From positions 1,816,116 to 1,880,115 of the forward strand of contig VZTI01004617.1 of NCBI GenBank assembly GCA_013397865.1: a stretch of 64,000 nucleotides of DNA. Reading direction: 5' to 3'. A program made the translations under genes and the position numbers. The DNA is from Struthidea cinerea (Eukaryota > Chordata > Aves > Passeriformes > Corcoracidae). The notes under the pieces were generated by a model. It made no database searches. It was given only the letters and a program-made list of their open reading frames with translations, and was not told where the DNA came from. This document shows positions 51,401-60,989 of this stretch, piece by piece. The first letter of the stretch is position 1; each line of letters begins with the position of its first letter.

Positions 51401-54400
51401 ATCAAGTACACTTCCCACTGAGAAACCCATAGAAATGCCACAACAAATTCAGGCCCTGGTGTTCTTGCTGACACGTCTCGTCCTCACCACCAGTGTCTGC
51501 AGACTCCTTACACACTCACAGAAAATTAGCACAGTACAAAATACAGATTAATGAACACATTTTGCCTTCAGTTTGTTTTACATGTGATACCTACAGCACA
51601 TGATTAGCTGCCTGTGAAGCTGAAAGATCCCTTATATCCTTCCAAAAGATCAAAGCAGTATCATCAACTGGGTGTTCAATTATTAGTGTCAGCGATTCAT
51701 AACAGACCAACCTCATCTTGCTTCTACGAGAGGGTAAGATTTCTGAAAACCTATGGATAGCTGAATTAAATTATAAATTACTTCAACAGGGAAGCCTTTC
51801 CTTGATATTAGTGTGGTAAATAAGGGCACACTAAAAATCTGGATGCACATCAATCACACTTGAAACTGAATCAGACAATTACTGAAATGTAAGTGTATAA
51901 TTACCTTCTGAAACAGCTTCCTATTGAAAATTTAGAAGACTTGCTTTAATTAACAGAATCAAAGACATTCAGCACTGCGTTCCAAAACCTGTCCTCCCCT
52001 ACTCTGAGAGCAAAAACATATGTGAGAGTATTTTCAGTAATATTCTACTAGTTTTCCCATGAGACATTTCTCAACATACTAAATTTTAAAGTATATAATC
52101 CTTTCAGGTACAAAGAGGGTCAGTCCTTGAGCCCTTGCAGTCCTGTGTGCCTCCTCTGCAATACTGAAATTATTAATGAGGCTACAGAATCAGCTAAAAT
52201 TTGGCTTTTACTTGTGCTGCAATTACACTGGATAGCATCACCTTGTACTGCTCAGGACTGGTATCAGTGCAACATGTTATGCAAACAGATATCAACACCT
52301 CGGAACATCAGGTAACACATCAGGTCAAATTACCAGTTAAAAAAACACACAAGGCTTAAGGGAGGTTAAGATCAATATCACAGGAGCAAACACTGGCTTC
52401 AGACACCTGGACTGAAATGCTTAGGGGTGGCTGAGTCCCTGCAGACTCTGTTCAGCTCCACAGAGGCAATGAAGATTAATATATACTCATTCTAAAAACT
52501 GGGTTATTGATGTGCCCTGCAGGGCACACAAAGAGACACACAGACCACAAACAGCAATTTGTCATCAAAGTAAAAAGGGAGAACACAGGCAATTCTCAGT
52601 CCTGTGCTCAACCATTCACTTATCCCAAATACGCAAACTTCCTTCCCTTCCCTTTAGGATAAATAACTGCTGCTTTTGGAAATAGGATAATCTACATTTT
52701 CAAAGCATTGCAGAATGGAAAAGAAGTTAATTTCTGATGGCTCCACAGAATGTATGCATCACTTCCTACTGCTGAATGGACACCTCAGAATCAAGCTTAT
52801 TACTTAAGAGTCTTCACCAAAAGAATTCCAAGCATTTTCAGTATCTTTTATAGTAATGATTTTTTCATAACTACCGCACTGAAGATGACCAGAGTGCAAC
52901 CCACCCAGAAAATCCAAGTTAGCCAAGGCGTGGCTATTGAGCCTAAATTGCTCTGCTCTGTGAAGAAGGAACCTGTGTCAGCCTGTTGTTTACACCTGGC
53001 TGTGCACATGTGCTGTGTGAAATACCTCGCTGGTAACTAAGCCCTGACATCAAATACAACAAGACATGAATGATGTCAGTGCTATCAGCACTGTGGTGCA
53101 ACAGCACCCCTCTCTCAGGACACGGGTATTACCTGAGTATGGAACTGCAGAAGGAACCATCCAGACACTTTAGGTAGTTGATCTGACTGGCAACTGCTTG
53201 GTATTTCCACCCCAGCTATATTTTGGGGTGAAACAGCCAAAGTTTGAGCAGTTTGTACCTTCTGAAAGCTGACTGCACCCTCCTACACCCACACCCCAGG
53301 CCAGAGCTGCTCCTGGGGAAGGGGGGGGATGGAAGGCTCCCTCCTGCACAGCCTTGAGCAGAGCTGCCTCAAGCAAATGAGGAGGGACAGAACCCTGTGA
53401 GCAGGGACAGCATCACATCCCCCTCCCTCCATGAGTTCTTCACTGGACCCAGCTTCTGGACATGTATGAAAAGGAACTTGTTAGCTACAGGTTAACATTT
53501 GCCCCAAAATTCACATCCACGCTCAAGATGATCCCAAACCTATATTAAAATGGAGATATATCTTTTGTATAGAAAGAATTATATAACAAAGCCCATATAT
53601 CTTCAGTGCAATATTAAAAATCTTCCTTCACCCGAGGATTTCAAAACACTCTGCAAACAGCCTGACCCTCTGCAAGACTGCTGAGTAGAAGCTACTTTCC
53701 ATTTTGTGAATTCCTCCTTTGATAAGGAATCCACTACTCCCTGCACCTCCTTCTCATCAGGACTGAAATGTCCATAAAGTCACATCTCCTAAAGTGAGAG
53801 AGCACAACAGAATTAGGTCAGGAAAATTATATAAAGCAACTGCCCAGATGAACAATTCAGTGAATGGTGTTCACTGAGCAGTAAATACAATTAATACTGA
53901 AATCCTTTTCCTTTCTCAGTGTGGAAGAGATAGGCTAAGTTTTTCCATTACTGGAACTTGGAGGAAAAAGCAACTAGAAGCACTTTGGATGGTCATCTCC
54001 ACATCACCAGATGTGTGACCCTTCCACAAGCAACACTGTACAGTCAACAGGTGCTCATAACACCTGTTGTAATAACAATATGAACAACATTGTTGTAACA
54101 ATTATATTGTTACAAGTAATAACAATATTCTAAGTAATTATTATAAGTAATAACAATAACAGTATAACAATAACTAAGAAGTCAGTGCTAACATTTTCAA
54201 AGGGTGTAACTTGCACACTTCTCTGAGCTTTATAAGCTCCATACAATTGATTTCTTGGTTTATTAACATTTTTACAGCAGGTCCCAAACAAATTTGAGCA
54301 TCAGAAACACAAATGAATCCAGCATGACCACAACTTTGGACAGAGTGAAAGTTCAATGACACCTTTGTCACAGAACACAAATCAATGTTCTGAAGGTCAC

Positions 54401-57050
54401 TAAGGAAACACCCTGCCAGAGCCAAGACTAAAACTCAGACTAGCATTTTTATCCATATAACACTGTCCTTCTTGAAATATATTCCAGTCCAATCTAGATT
54501 GAATGTTTGATTCTGATTTTGAACATTACAATTCTAATTCCATTCACAATGGAGGTTCTGTTTTCACCTCTTTATTTTAGTATTTTAACCAACTGGTTTT
54601 ATATGTTTTAATAAGGCCATAAACACGGTTGGTTCTAACCTAGTTTTAAATGTTGTTCTCTCATTGCATTGTTCAAGGACAAAAAAAAAAAATCACAATT
54701 AAGTAATACCTAAAAGAAATCAATCAAATAGTAAGAAAACAGTAAGCTAAGGCTTATTTCCGCAGATGAAATATTGCCCTGCTTCCTGAAATAGTACTGC
54801 TGGCACGCTTTGGATTTTGATGACAAAAATAATTTTACTAGCTAAGTATTTTAAATTGCAAAGGCAACCAGATGAACTAACATACTCTGAAAGGATAATT
54901 AATTATTTCATTGCTCATTCTTTCTAACTTGCACTGTTTACAGCAGCTGCTTATTTAGCTGATTTAAGGATTCCTTTGCAGCCCATTTCAGGTTCATTGC
55001 AGATAACTCCCACTTACACTGCAAATCCTTCTATCCTGAGGTGTAATTCAAGGCATCAATGCAATCTTTTCAAGTGACTGTAGCATAGTCTCATTCCCTG
55101 CATGCTGGGATACATGCAAGGCATGCTCCAAAAAGCCTGGATCTTTAAAAGGAAAAATAGCGTTTACATGTTTTTTTTAAAGAAAGACACAATCTCAGGC
55201 CAAACATTCCATTATATATAAAATAAAACTGGAAATCTGTTTATTTGGTGGCAAAACAGAACTTACGATACATTCAGAAAGTCCAAAAAACCTTAGGAAA
55301 AGCAGAGTCTCACAGGAAATGAAAAAAACAGTAATAAATGGGTTGTGCAAAACTGAGATCTGAGAGTGTCAAGTCTTAACATCAGATCTGTCAATGTAAA
55401 ATGAGGACAGTATTTACCCACAGCTCTCACAGGTGTCACCATTTTGAAGGAATGAATGTTCCTCACTATTCTTTGAAGCCAAAAAGGACAGTTCACTATA
55501 ATGAGAAATAAAACTGATAGTGGTTTCAGAGCAACATCTTCACAGTATCGAAACTACAGCCTTATTATAGTCACAATATTCATAATTATGAGATAACCTG
55601 ACACAATCCACTCACTGTATATGACACACCAGGCAGTGAGCAAGATAAAGCAGAAAGTACAGAGAGGGGTCTCAATCCTGCAAATTGTCCTGCATGGACA
55701 CATCCCAAAGTCCAGAGGACAAATGTCGTCCTGAGGTGAACAGCTGCCTATTCAAACAGAGGGATTTACTCACACCACAGGGAGCGCGAGGTCACTGCTC
55801 ACACAGCAGAAAGCTCCGTGAGCTATGAGGAGAAAGTGGCTGAACGTGGAGTTTCCATCCTCGGAGATATTCAATGCCAACAGAAACCCGTGGAACCCCT
55901 CTGGCTGAACCTGCTTTGTGCAGGGAGTTCAACAAGGGCAATATCCTTCCAACCTCAGCTGCTCTGTGATCCTTCAATATTCCATTCAAACACAATCTCT
56001 TCGATCAAACGAAAGACACCAAGTGCCATAATCTCAGTGAGACTCCTCACAGTAAAACCTTGTGTCCACAGATCTCAGGGAAAGTTCAGGACTCTTTTGG
56101 ACTTTGCAGGTGATTACACTTGGGAAAACACTCTCAAAACCTTCACCAAGATTACTCATAAACCCCGAAGGCATATGCAGCCGTACAGAATCCTTATATT
56201 TAGTATTTAGGAAAACGTAAGTGATTTTTCTGCCTGTGAGCTAGAATTCTCATACCTCTGTGAATGCACCATTGATTATATGTCTGGATGGTATCTTAGG
56301 GGATGCCTCAAGGCTGTTTCAAACCCACTCTCCTGCTATACAGACAGGAGACAGGGAAATCAACTATGACTGAGGGATGCCCTCCACGCCAGATACTCCA
56401 CACAGCTCCACAGGTGCAGCAGCTCTGTATAATCAGGTAGAGCACTTGCTCCATCTTGAAACTCCTATTTAAGAGTCCCAGAGGTTCACCAGCAGGAAGC
56501 CATTGCTAAAAAAAAAATCTTTAGTACTTACAGAATTCTTAGAATCTGTTTAGTTCTAATTCTTGCCAGCAATCTATCAAAAATACAACAGAGCCTACTG
56601 CATCTACTTCTGTCAAGGTTTTGCAAAACAGAAACTTGCAGGGTTTTCAGTAGTTTTGACACTGAATCCACTCTCCGGCATTCCCCAAGTAGCTCAGCTC
56701 TGCAGATGAAAAATGGAATACACCACAAGCCAGACTTTGATCATGTAATTCTTCATTGTTTTCCTATTACGTCTCTCTCTCGCAGACAGCTGGGACTGCT
56801 GATGCTGAACTCGGGAGCAGTTCTGCTGCAGCCAGGCAGTGCTGTGCAGTGTCTTCCCACTGCCAAAAACATCTCAACCTCTGCATGGGGCACTGCAGAC
56901 TCCTGTGAGCGTGTTCCAGGTTCAGGCACATGACAAATGCAGCAGGATGTGGGACAGCCACCTTCATGCAGGGAGATGCTGTGAGGGCACAGCTCTCCCA
57001 GGCATGGTGGAACATTCGAAGGCAGCTGTGGTACCTTCAGAGCATCAGGA
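48426..57050. other. Intergenic between HSD17B2 and SDR42E1, right part
   Basis: AT-rich intergenic DNA; no gene recognised. It contains the AAC/AAT tract at 54.1 kb, a G-rich run near 53312-53330 and a CTCF-like site near 49614. Confidence 0.6.
54060..54180. repeat. AAC/AAT-rich low-complexity tract with a perfect hairpin
   Basis: Repeated aataacaat/attgttgt words fill about 120 bases. It includes a perfect inverted repeat, TTGTAACAAT (54093-54102) and ATTGTTACAA (54106-54115), around a 3-base loop. It is probably a degenerate (AAC/AAT)n microsatellite. Confidence 0.75.
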
Positions 57051-57275
57051 AATCACAGAATCATTAATGCTGGAAAAGACCTCCAGGATCATCAAGTCCA
57101 ACCTTTGACCCAATACCACCTTGTCAACTAAACCACAGCACCGCCATGTCCAGTTTTTTCTTGAACACCTCCAGGGTTGGTGACTCCAGCACTTCCGTGG
57201 GCAGCCCGTTCCAATGCTTGACAATCCTTTGTGTGAAGAAATGTTCAGCAACAAGTTCAGAAACTCCCCTGTCCA
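57051..57275 (-). mobile_element. CR1 LINE fragment upstream of SDR42E1
   Basis: The plus strand begins 'aatcacagaatcattaatgctggaaaagacctccaggatcatcaagtcc', a CR1 3' end of a different subfamily from the neighbouring copy, on the minus strand. It continues with the typical 'ttcttgaacacctccagggttggtgactcc' segment. The body ends near 57275. Confidence 0.88.
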
Positions 57276-57377
57276 CCCAAAATGTCCAGGGCTCAAGGGC
57301 TCCTCAGCCTCTCAAGTGTCCCAGTCCTCTGCAGAGCCCCACACCTCGGGATGACACTTGCAGGCACTCCCTGAAGG

Positions 57378-57790
57378 AATCACAGAATGGTTTGGGTTGG
57401 AAGGGACCTTGAGGATCATCCAGTTCCAACCTTCTGCCATGGGCTGGGACACCTTCCACTAGACCAGGTTGCTCCAAAGCCCATGGAGCTGGCCTTGTGA
57501 TGGGGCAGCCACTACTTCACCGGGCAACCTGTGCCAGGACCTCAGCACCCTCGGAGGGAAGAATTTCTTTGTAATATCCAATCTAACCCTACTTTCTTTC
57601 AGTCTGAAGTCATTCCCCCTTGTCCTGTCACTGCACGTATTACAAACAGTCTTGCGCCATCCTTCCTGTACGTTCCCTTCAGGTACCGGAAGGCCACAAA
57701 CAGGTGACCCTGAAGCCTTCTCTTTTCCAGGATGAACAATCCCAACTCTCTCAGCTGGAGGCAGCTCTGCAGGTGGGGTCTCAGCGGAGC
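57378..57790 (-). mobile_element. CR1 LINE fragment abutting the SDR42E1 CpG island
   Basis: The plus strand begins 'aatcacagaatggtttgggttggaagggacc'. On the minus strand the CR1 ORF2 C-terminus is readable in two frames: RLDITKKFFP and neighbours in one, ELGLFILEKRRLQG with HLFVAFRYLKG in the other. A frameshift therefore lies near 57.62-57.66 kb. The copy runs into the GC-rich promoter region of SDR42E1. Inactive. Confidence 0.92.
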
Positions 57791-57829
57791 GGGGCAGAGG
57801 GGCAGCATCCCCGCTTCCCCTGCTGCCCA

Positions 57830-58380
57830 CACAGGGGGCTCAGCCCAGGGCACGGGCGGCTTCAGGGCCGGGGCAGCTCCAGCTCCCACCCACCAACACC
57901 CCCGAGCCCTTCTCCCAGTGCTGCCCCATCTGCCCATCCCCAGCCCGGACCGATCCCCGGGGACTGCCCCGACCCAGGGGCACAAACATCGGGACGGGAA
58001 AGGCTCCGACCTCACCACCAACCCGCGAGCCCCCATTTCAGACCGGCCCGGGCCCCGAGGGGAGGGCGCCAGCAGCACCTTCCCGTCGCATCAACCCGCA
58101 CAGCCACGGCTGCCGGCGCCAGCACGGGCCCTGTCCCCGCCGCCATCTCGGGCAGGCCCCCGCCCCCGGCTCCATTTCCCGGGATCCGGCACCGCCCCGG
58201 GAAGCGCGGCAGGAGCGGGCAGGGGCCGGACCGGCACCGCAGGTACGCCGGGACCCCGGGCCGGGGCGACACGGCTCCACCGCCGGGCTCCCGCCTCCGG
58301 GAACAGCTTCCCTTCGGGGCGCTCCCGGCGCTGGATCCGCTCCTGGCAGCCGGGGAGGCCGAGGGCTGCAATTAAAGCGT
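57830..58380. promoter_or_regulatory. CpG island and promoter of SDR42E1
   Basis: This is about 550 bases of dense GC and CpG, the richest in the window, ending 120 bases before the SDR42E1 ATG. It contains a YY1-type GCCGCCATCT (58139-58148), an Sp-type CCCCGCCCCC (58157-58166) and no TATA box. This fits a housekeeping-type dispersed promoter. Long open frames on both strands here result from GC richness and are not called as genes. Confidence 0.75.
58150..58242 (+). other. SDR42E1: Candidate non-coding first exon of SDR42E1
   Basis: Within the CpG island the sequence CACCGCAG|GTACGC forms a good 5' splice site at 58242/58243. An untranslated exon ending there and joined to an acceptor near 58469 or 58480 would match the usual structure of the gene, which has a non-coding first exon. 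The 5' boundary is unknown and given only roughly. Confidence 0.35.
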
Positions 58381-58503
58381 GAACGAGATCAATGAACAGC
58401 TACGGGAATGTGCGCTGATGCTAAAAGGCGGATTGGTTTTAATGTGTGTGTTTGCGATGTGTTTTATAGGTCAGTCCCAGCACACAGTGCCAAAGGGAAG
58501 AGG

Positions 58504-58571
58504 ATGGAAGAAGGAAACGCTGCCAAGGCCAGAGTCCTCATTACTGGAGGAGGGGGTTATTTTGGCTTCCG
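58504..58571 (+). CDS. SDR42E1: SDR42E1 coding exon 1
   Basis: This exon encodes the first 22 residues plus two bases of Arg23, ending in VLITGGGGYFGF, the dinucleotide-binding turn. The donor is CCG|GTTAGT. It is short and lies in a different frame from the longest open frame here, so a simple ORF search misses it. Candidate acceptors for this exon lie just upstream, TTTTATAG (ending 58469) or TCCCAG (ending 58480). Confidence 0.93.
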
Positions 58572-60904
58572 GTTAGTGCATTAAATAGTTATTACATACA
58601 GGAATAAATGTAAGAGGTTGCTGCTGGGGAGGCAGCAAAATCCATCTGTAAAAGGGAAACCTGTGGGCCTGAGACACCTGATCCAGTTGATCCCATCTTC
58701 TGGTTCATCCGGGGTCTCAGTGTTAAACAAACTCTGTTACCTGTTTCCAGAGGCTGTAAGTAACGCTGTTATCCCGTTTCCAAATGTCTCGCAGACATTT
58801 ACCTGTGTGCTCACCTCTGTAGGGGGGGTAGGAGCACCATCAGCAGCCTGCTCGGAAGGACAAGCCTGCACTTGTACACACATTTTTCTTTTGACGTGCA
58901 AATAGTTACACATGTGCTTAGCTCTGTAGATTAACAACTCCAGCTGAACTCTCAAGGATGTATTATTTCCGTGAACAGCGATGGTTTAGGATTAGAGTTG
59001 TTAATAAGGTGCAGATTTCAGTGAAATCCATTTTCCCTTGCTGTAGCTGGCTCTGCAGGCTATGTAAAGAAAAAAATCCTATTTTGAACCCTAGACTATA
59101 ACTGCTTACAGAGGGGAGATCACAGTCAGGACCAGAAAATAAAGTTAATTTCAAGTCAGGGGAAGGAAAAAATAAAATCTCAGAGGATGCCTGTCTGACT
59201 TCTGCTTGGCTTTTCCCTCCACTCTCATCCCCTGAAAGCACAATAGACATACAAAAATGTAGGGAAGGGGAAAAGAAACACCAGAGTTACACTTTGTGTC
59301 AATACCTGTGACTTGGAGGGAAATGTAGACATGTGGCAAAGCATTCATAGCAGCTTAGAAACATCTCTCCCACTCCTCCATAAGTCGCAAAGACCAACCT
59401 GTTGTTTTGACAGAACTGGGATATCACAAAAGCAGTAAGATAAAACAAGTACGGCTTTTTTTTTTTTTTTTTAATATTTGGCAATAGTTGCACATCTGAA
59501 AGTTGCTGAAGAGGACAGAACTTCAGTTATTTCCCTTCAGAATTTTTGTTTACAGCAGTTCTGCCTCTTTTTTTCATTTTTCTTCTCCAAGTATTGATGG
59601 AGTGTGAGAAATTAGTTCAGTACACCTCAACTATCACAGCTGAATCTTCCCTATAGTAGGTGGCTGAGTATTTAAAAGACTCCCATCAGAAAAATAATCA
59701 GCATGAAAACAGTTAATAGTCTTCTCTCCCTTCCAGGTGAAATGTTTCATGCACCATGGTGCTGTATCCTAACATACGGTTCCTATCATGTTTCAGTTTA
59801 GGTTGTGCCATATATCAAAAGGGAGTCGATGTGATTCTCTTTGATGTCGTGAAGCCACTTCAAACTGTGCCAGAGGGAATAAAGTTCGTGCAGGGGGATA
59901 TCTGTTGCCTGTCTGAAGTGGAAGAAGCTCTCAGAGATGTCATCTGCGTATTCCATATCGCTTCCTATGGAATGTCTGGCAGGGAGCAGCTGAACCGAAA
60001 ACTTATAGAAGATGTTAACGTGAAAGGAACAGAAAATGTCATCCAGGCCTGCAAGAGCAGGGGAGTGCCGAGTCTGGTTTATACCAGTACCTACAACGTG
60101 ATATTTGGAGGCCAGATTATAGAAAATGGGGACGAGTCTCTGCCTTATCTACCTCTGCACCTTCACCCTGATCACTACTCCCGAACGAAATCTCTGGCTG
60201 AAATGAAGGTGCTGGAGGCAAACGGTGCCGAGCTTGGAAATGGGAGAGGTGTCCTAAGGAGCTGTGCTCTCCGCCCAGCAGGGATCTATGGGCCTGGGGA
60301 GCAGAGACACCTTCCGAGAATAGTCAGCTATATTGAACGGGGACTGTTTAAATTTGTGTATGGAGACCCTCTGAGTCTGGTAGAGTTTGTACATGTGGAC
60401 AACCTGGTCCAGGCTCATGTCCTTGCCTCCGAGGCCCTCGGAGCCAGCAAGCAGCACATTGCTGCAGGCCAGGCCTATTTTATTTCAGATGGCAGGCCTG
60501 TAAATAACTTTGAATTTTTCCGACCACTAGTGGAAGGTTTGGGTTACAAGTTCCCAACCTGGCGCCTTCCCCTCTCCCTTGTCTATTTTCTTGCATTCCT
60601 TACTGAAATAGTTCATTTTCTTGTAGGGCGCGTTTACAACTTCCAGCCCCTCCTCACTCGCACGGAGGTTTACAAAACTGGTGTCACACATTATTTCAGC
60701 ATGGAGAAGGCCAGGAAGGAGCTGGGCTATGAGCCCCAGCAGTACAGCCTGGATGAAGTGGTGGAGTGGTTTAGATCACAGGGATGTGGACCAAAGCCGG
60801 GAAATTACACCATGATGCATCTGGTTAGGGATGGAGGACTGCTTTTGGTGCTGGTTGCTGTGCTGGTCTCATGGTTTCCACCTGCAGCGACATTTTCACT
60901 CTGA
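58504..60904 (+). CDS. SDR42E1: Short-chain dehydrogenase/reductase family 42E member 1, two coding exons
   Basis: The coding exons are 58504-58571 and 59797-60904, giving 1176 nt and 391 residues (I recall 393 in human). The phase-2 junction forms Arg23 (CG|T). SDR42E1 belongs to the extended SDRs with the 3beta-HSD/isomerase fold. Human genetic work links it to sterol and vitamin D metabolism, but its exact substrate is not settled. Visible features are the nucleotide motif TGGGGYFG (14-21); Asp39 after strand beta2 (ILFD), which favours NAD(H) over NADP(H); catalytic YSRTK (Tyr150, Lys154); and long, almost invariant blocks such as RPAGIYGPGEQRHLPRIVSY. A hydrophobic LPLSLVYFLAFLTEIVHFL stretch lies near 280-300, and a C-terminal membrane segment (about 369-389) precedes a short tail. 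The ATG has A at -3 and G at +4 and begins a sequence aligning with the human N-terminus. All key residues are present. Confidence 0.97.
58572..59796 (+). other. SDR42E1 intron between coding exons
   Basis: This 1225-nt GT-AG intron contains a poly-T run. No other feature is seen. Confidence 0.85.
59457..59472. repeat. Poly-T run in the SDR42E1 intron
   Basis: About 16 consecutive T about 325 bases before the main coding exon. No adjacent element was recognised. Confidence 0.8.
59797..60904 (+). CDS. SDR42E1: SDR42E1 main coding exon
   Basis: This exon starts after the acceptor CATGTTTCAG and carries residues 23-391, from RLGCAIYQKG to the stop at 60902-60904. An apparent upstream ATG at 59756 in the same frame is intronic and should not be used as the start. 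The helix before FHIASYGMSG (about residues 66-70, ALRDVICVF) appears two residues shorter than the human protein as I recall it, which explains the 391 versus 393 length. Confidence 0.96.
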
Positions 60905-60970
60905 AAGATGAAATGCTGAGGACAGAATTTGGTTATGTTCTCTGCTTACTCTTGGTTTTGACAGACAGGT

Positions 60971-60976
60971 AATAAA
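60971..60976 (+). terminator. Poly(A) signal of SDR42E1
   Basis: AATAAA lies 66 bases after the stop codon, followed by an A-rich tract and then a GT-rich downstream element (tttgtgtgattc near 61000-61012). It gives a very short 3' UTR of about 90 bases. Longer isoforms using later signals cannot be excluded. Confidence 0.7.
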
Positions 60977-60989
60977 AGATTTAAAAAAA

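Noticed and set aside
57599..58382. Long open frames on both strands (up to 251 codons) at 57.6-58.4 kb
   Set aside because: They are Pro/Ala/Gly/Arg-rich products of a CpG island plus CR1 ORF2 remnants. No start context, domain or splice logic supports a gene.
59756..59796. ATG at 59756 as the start of SDR42E1 (382-residue frame)
   Set aside because: It lies in the intron, 41 bases before a clear acceptor. It lacks the TGGGGYFG cofactor motif, which is supplied by the upstream exon at 58504-58571.
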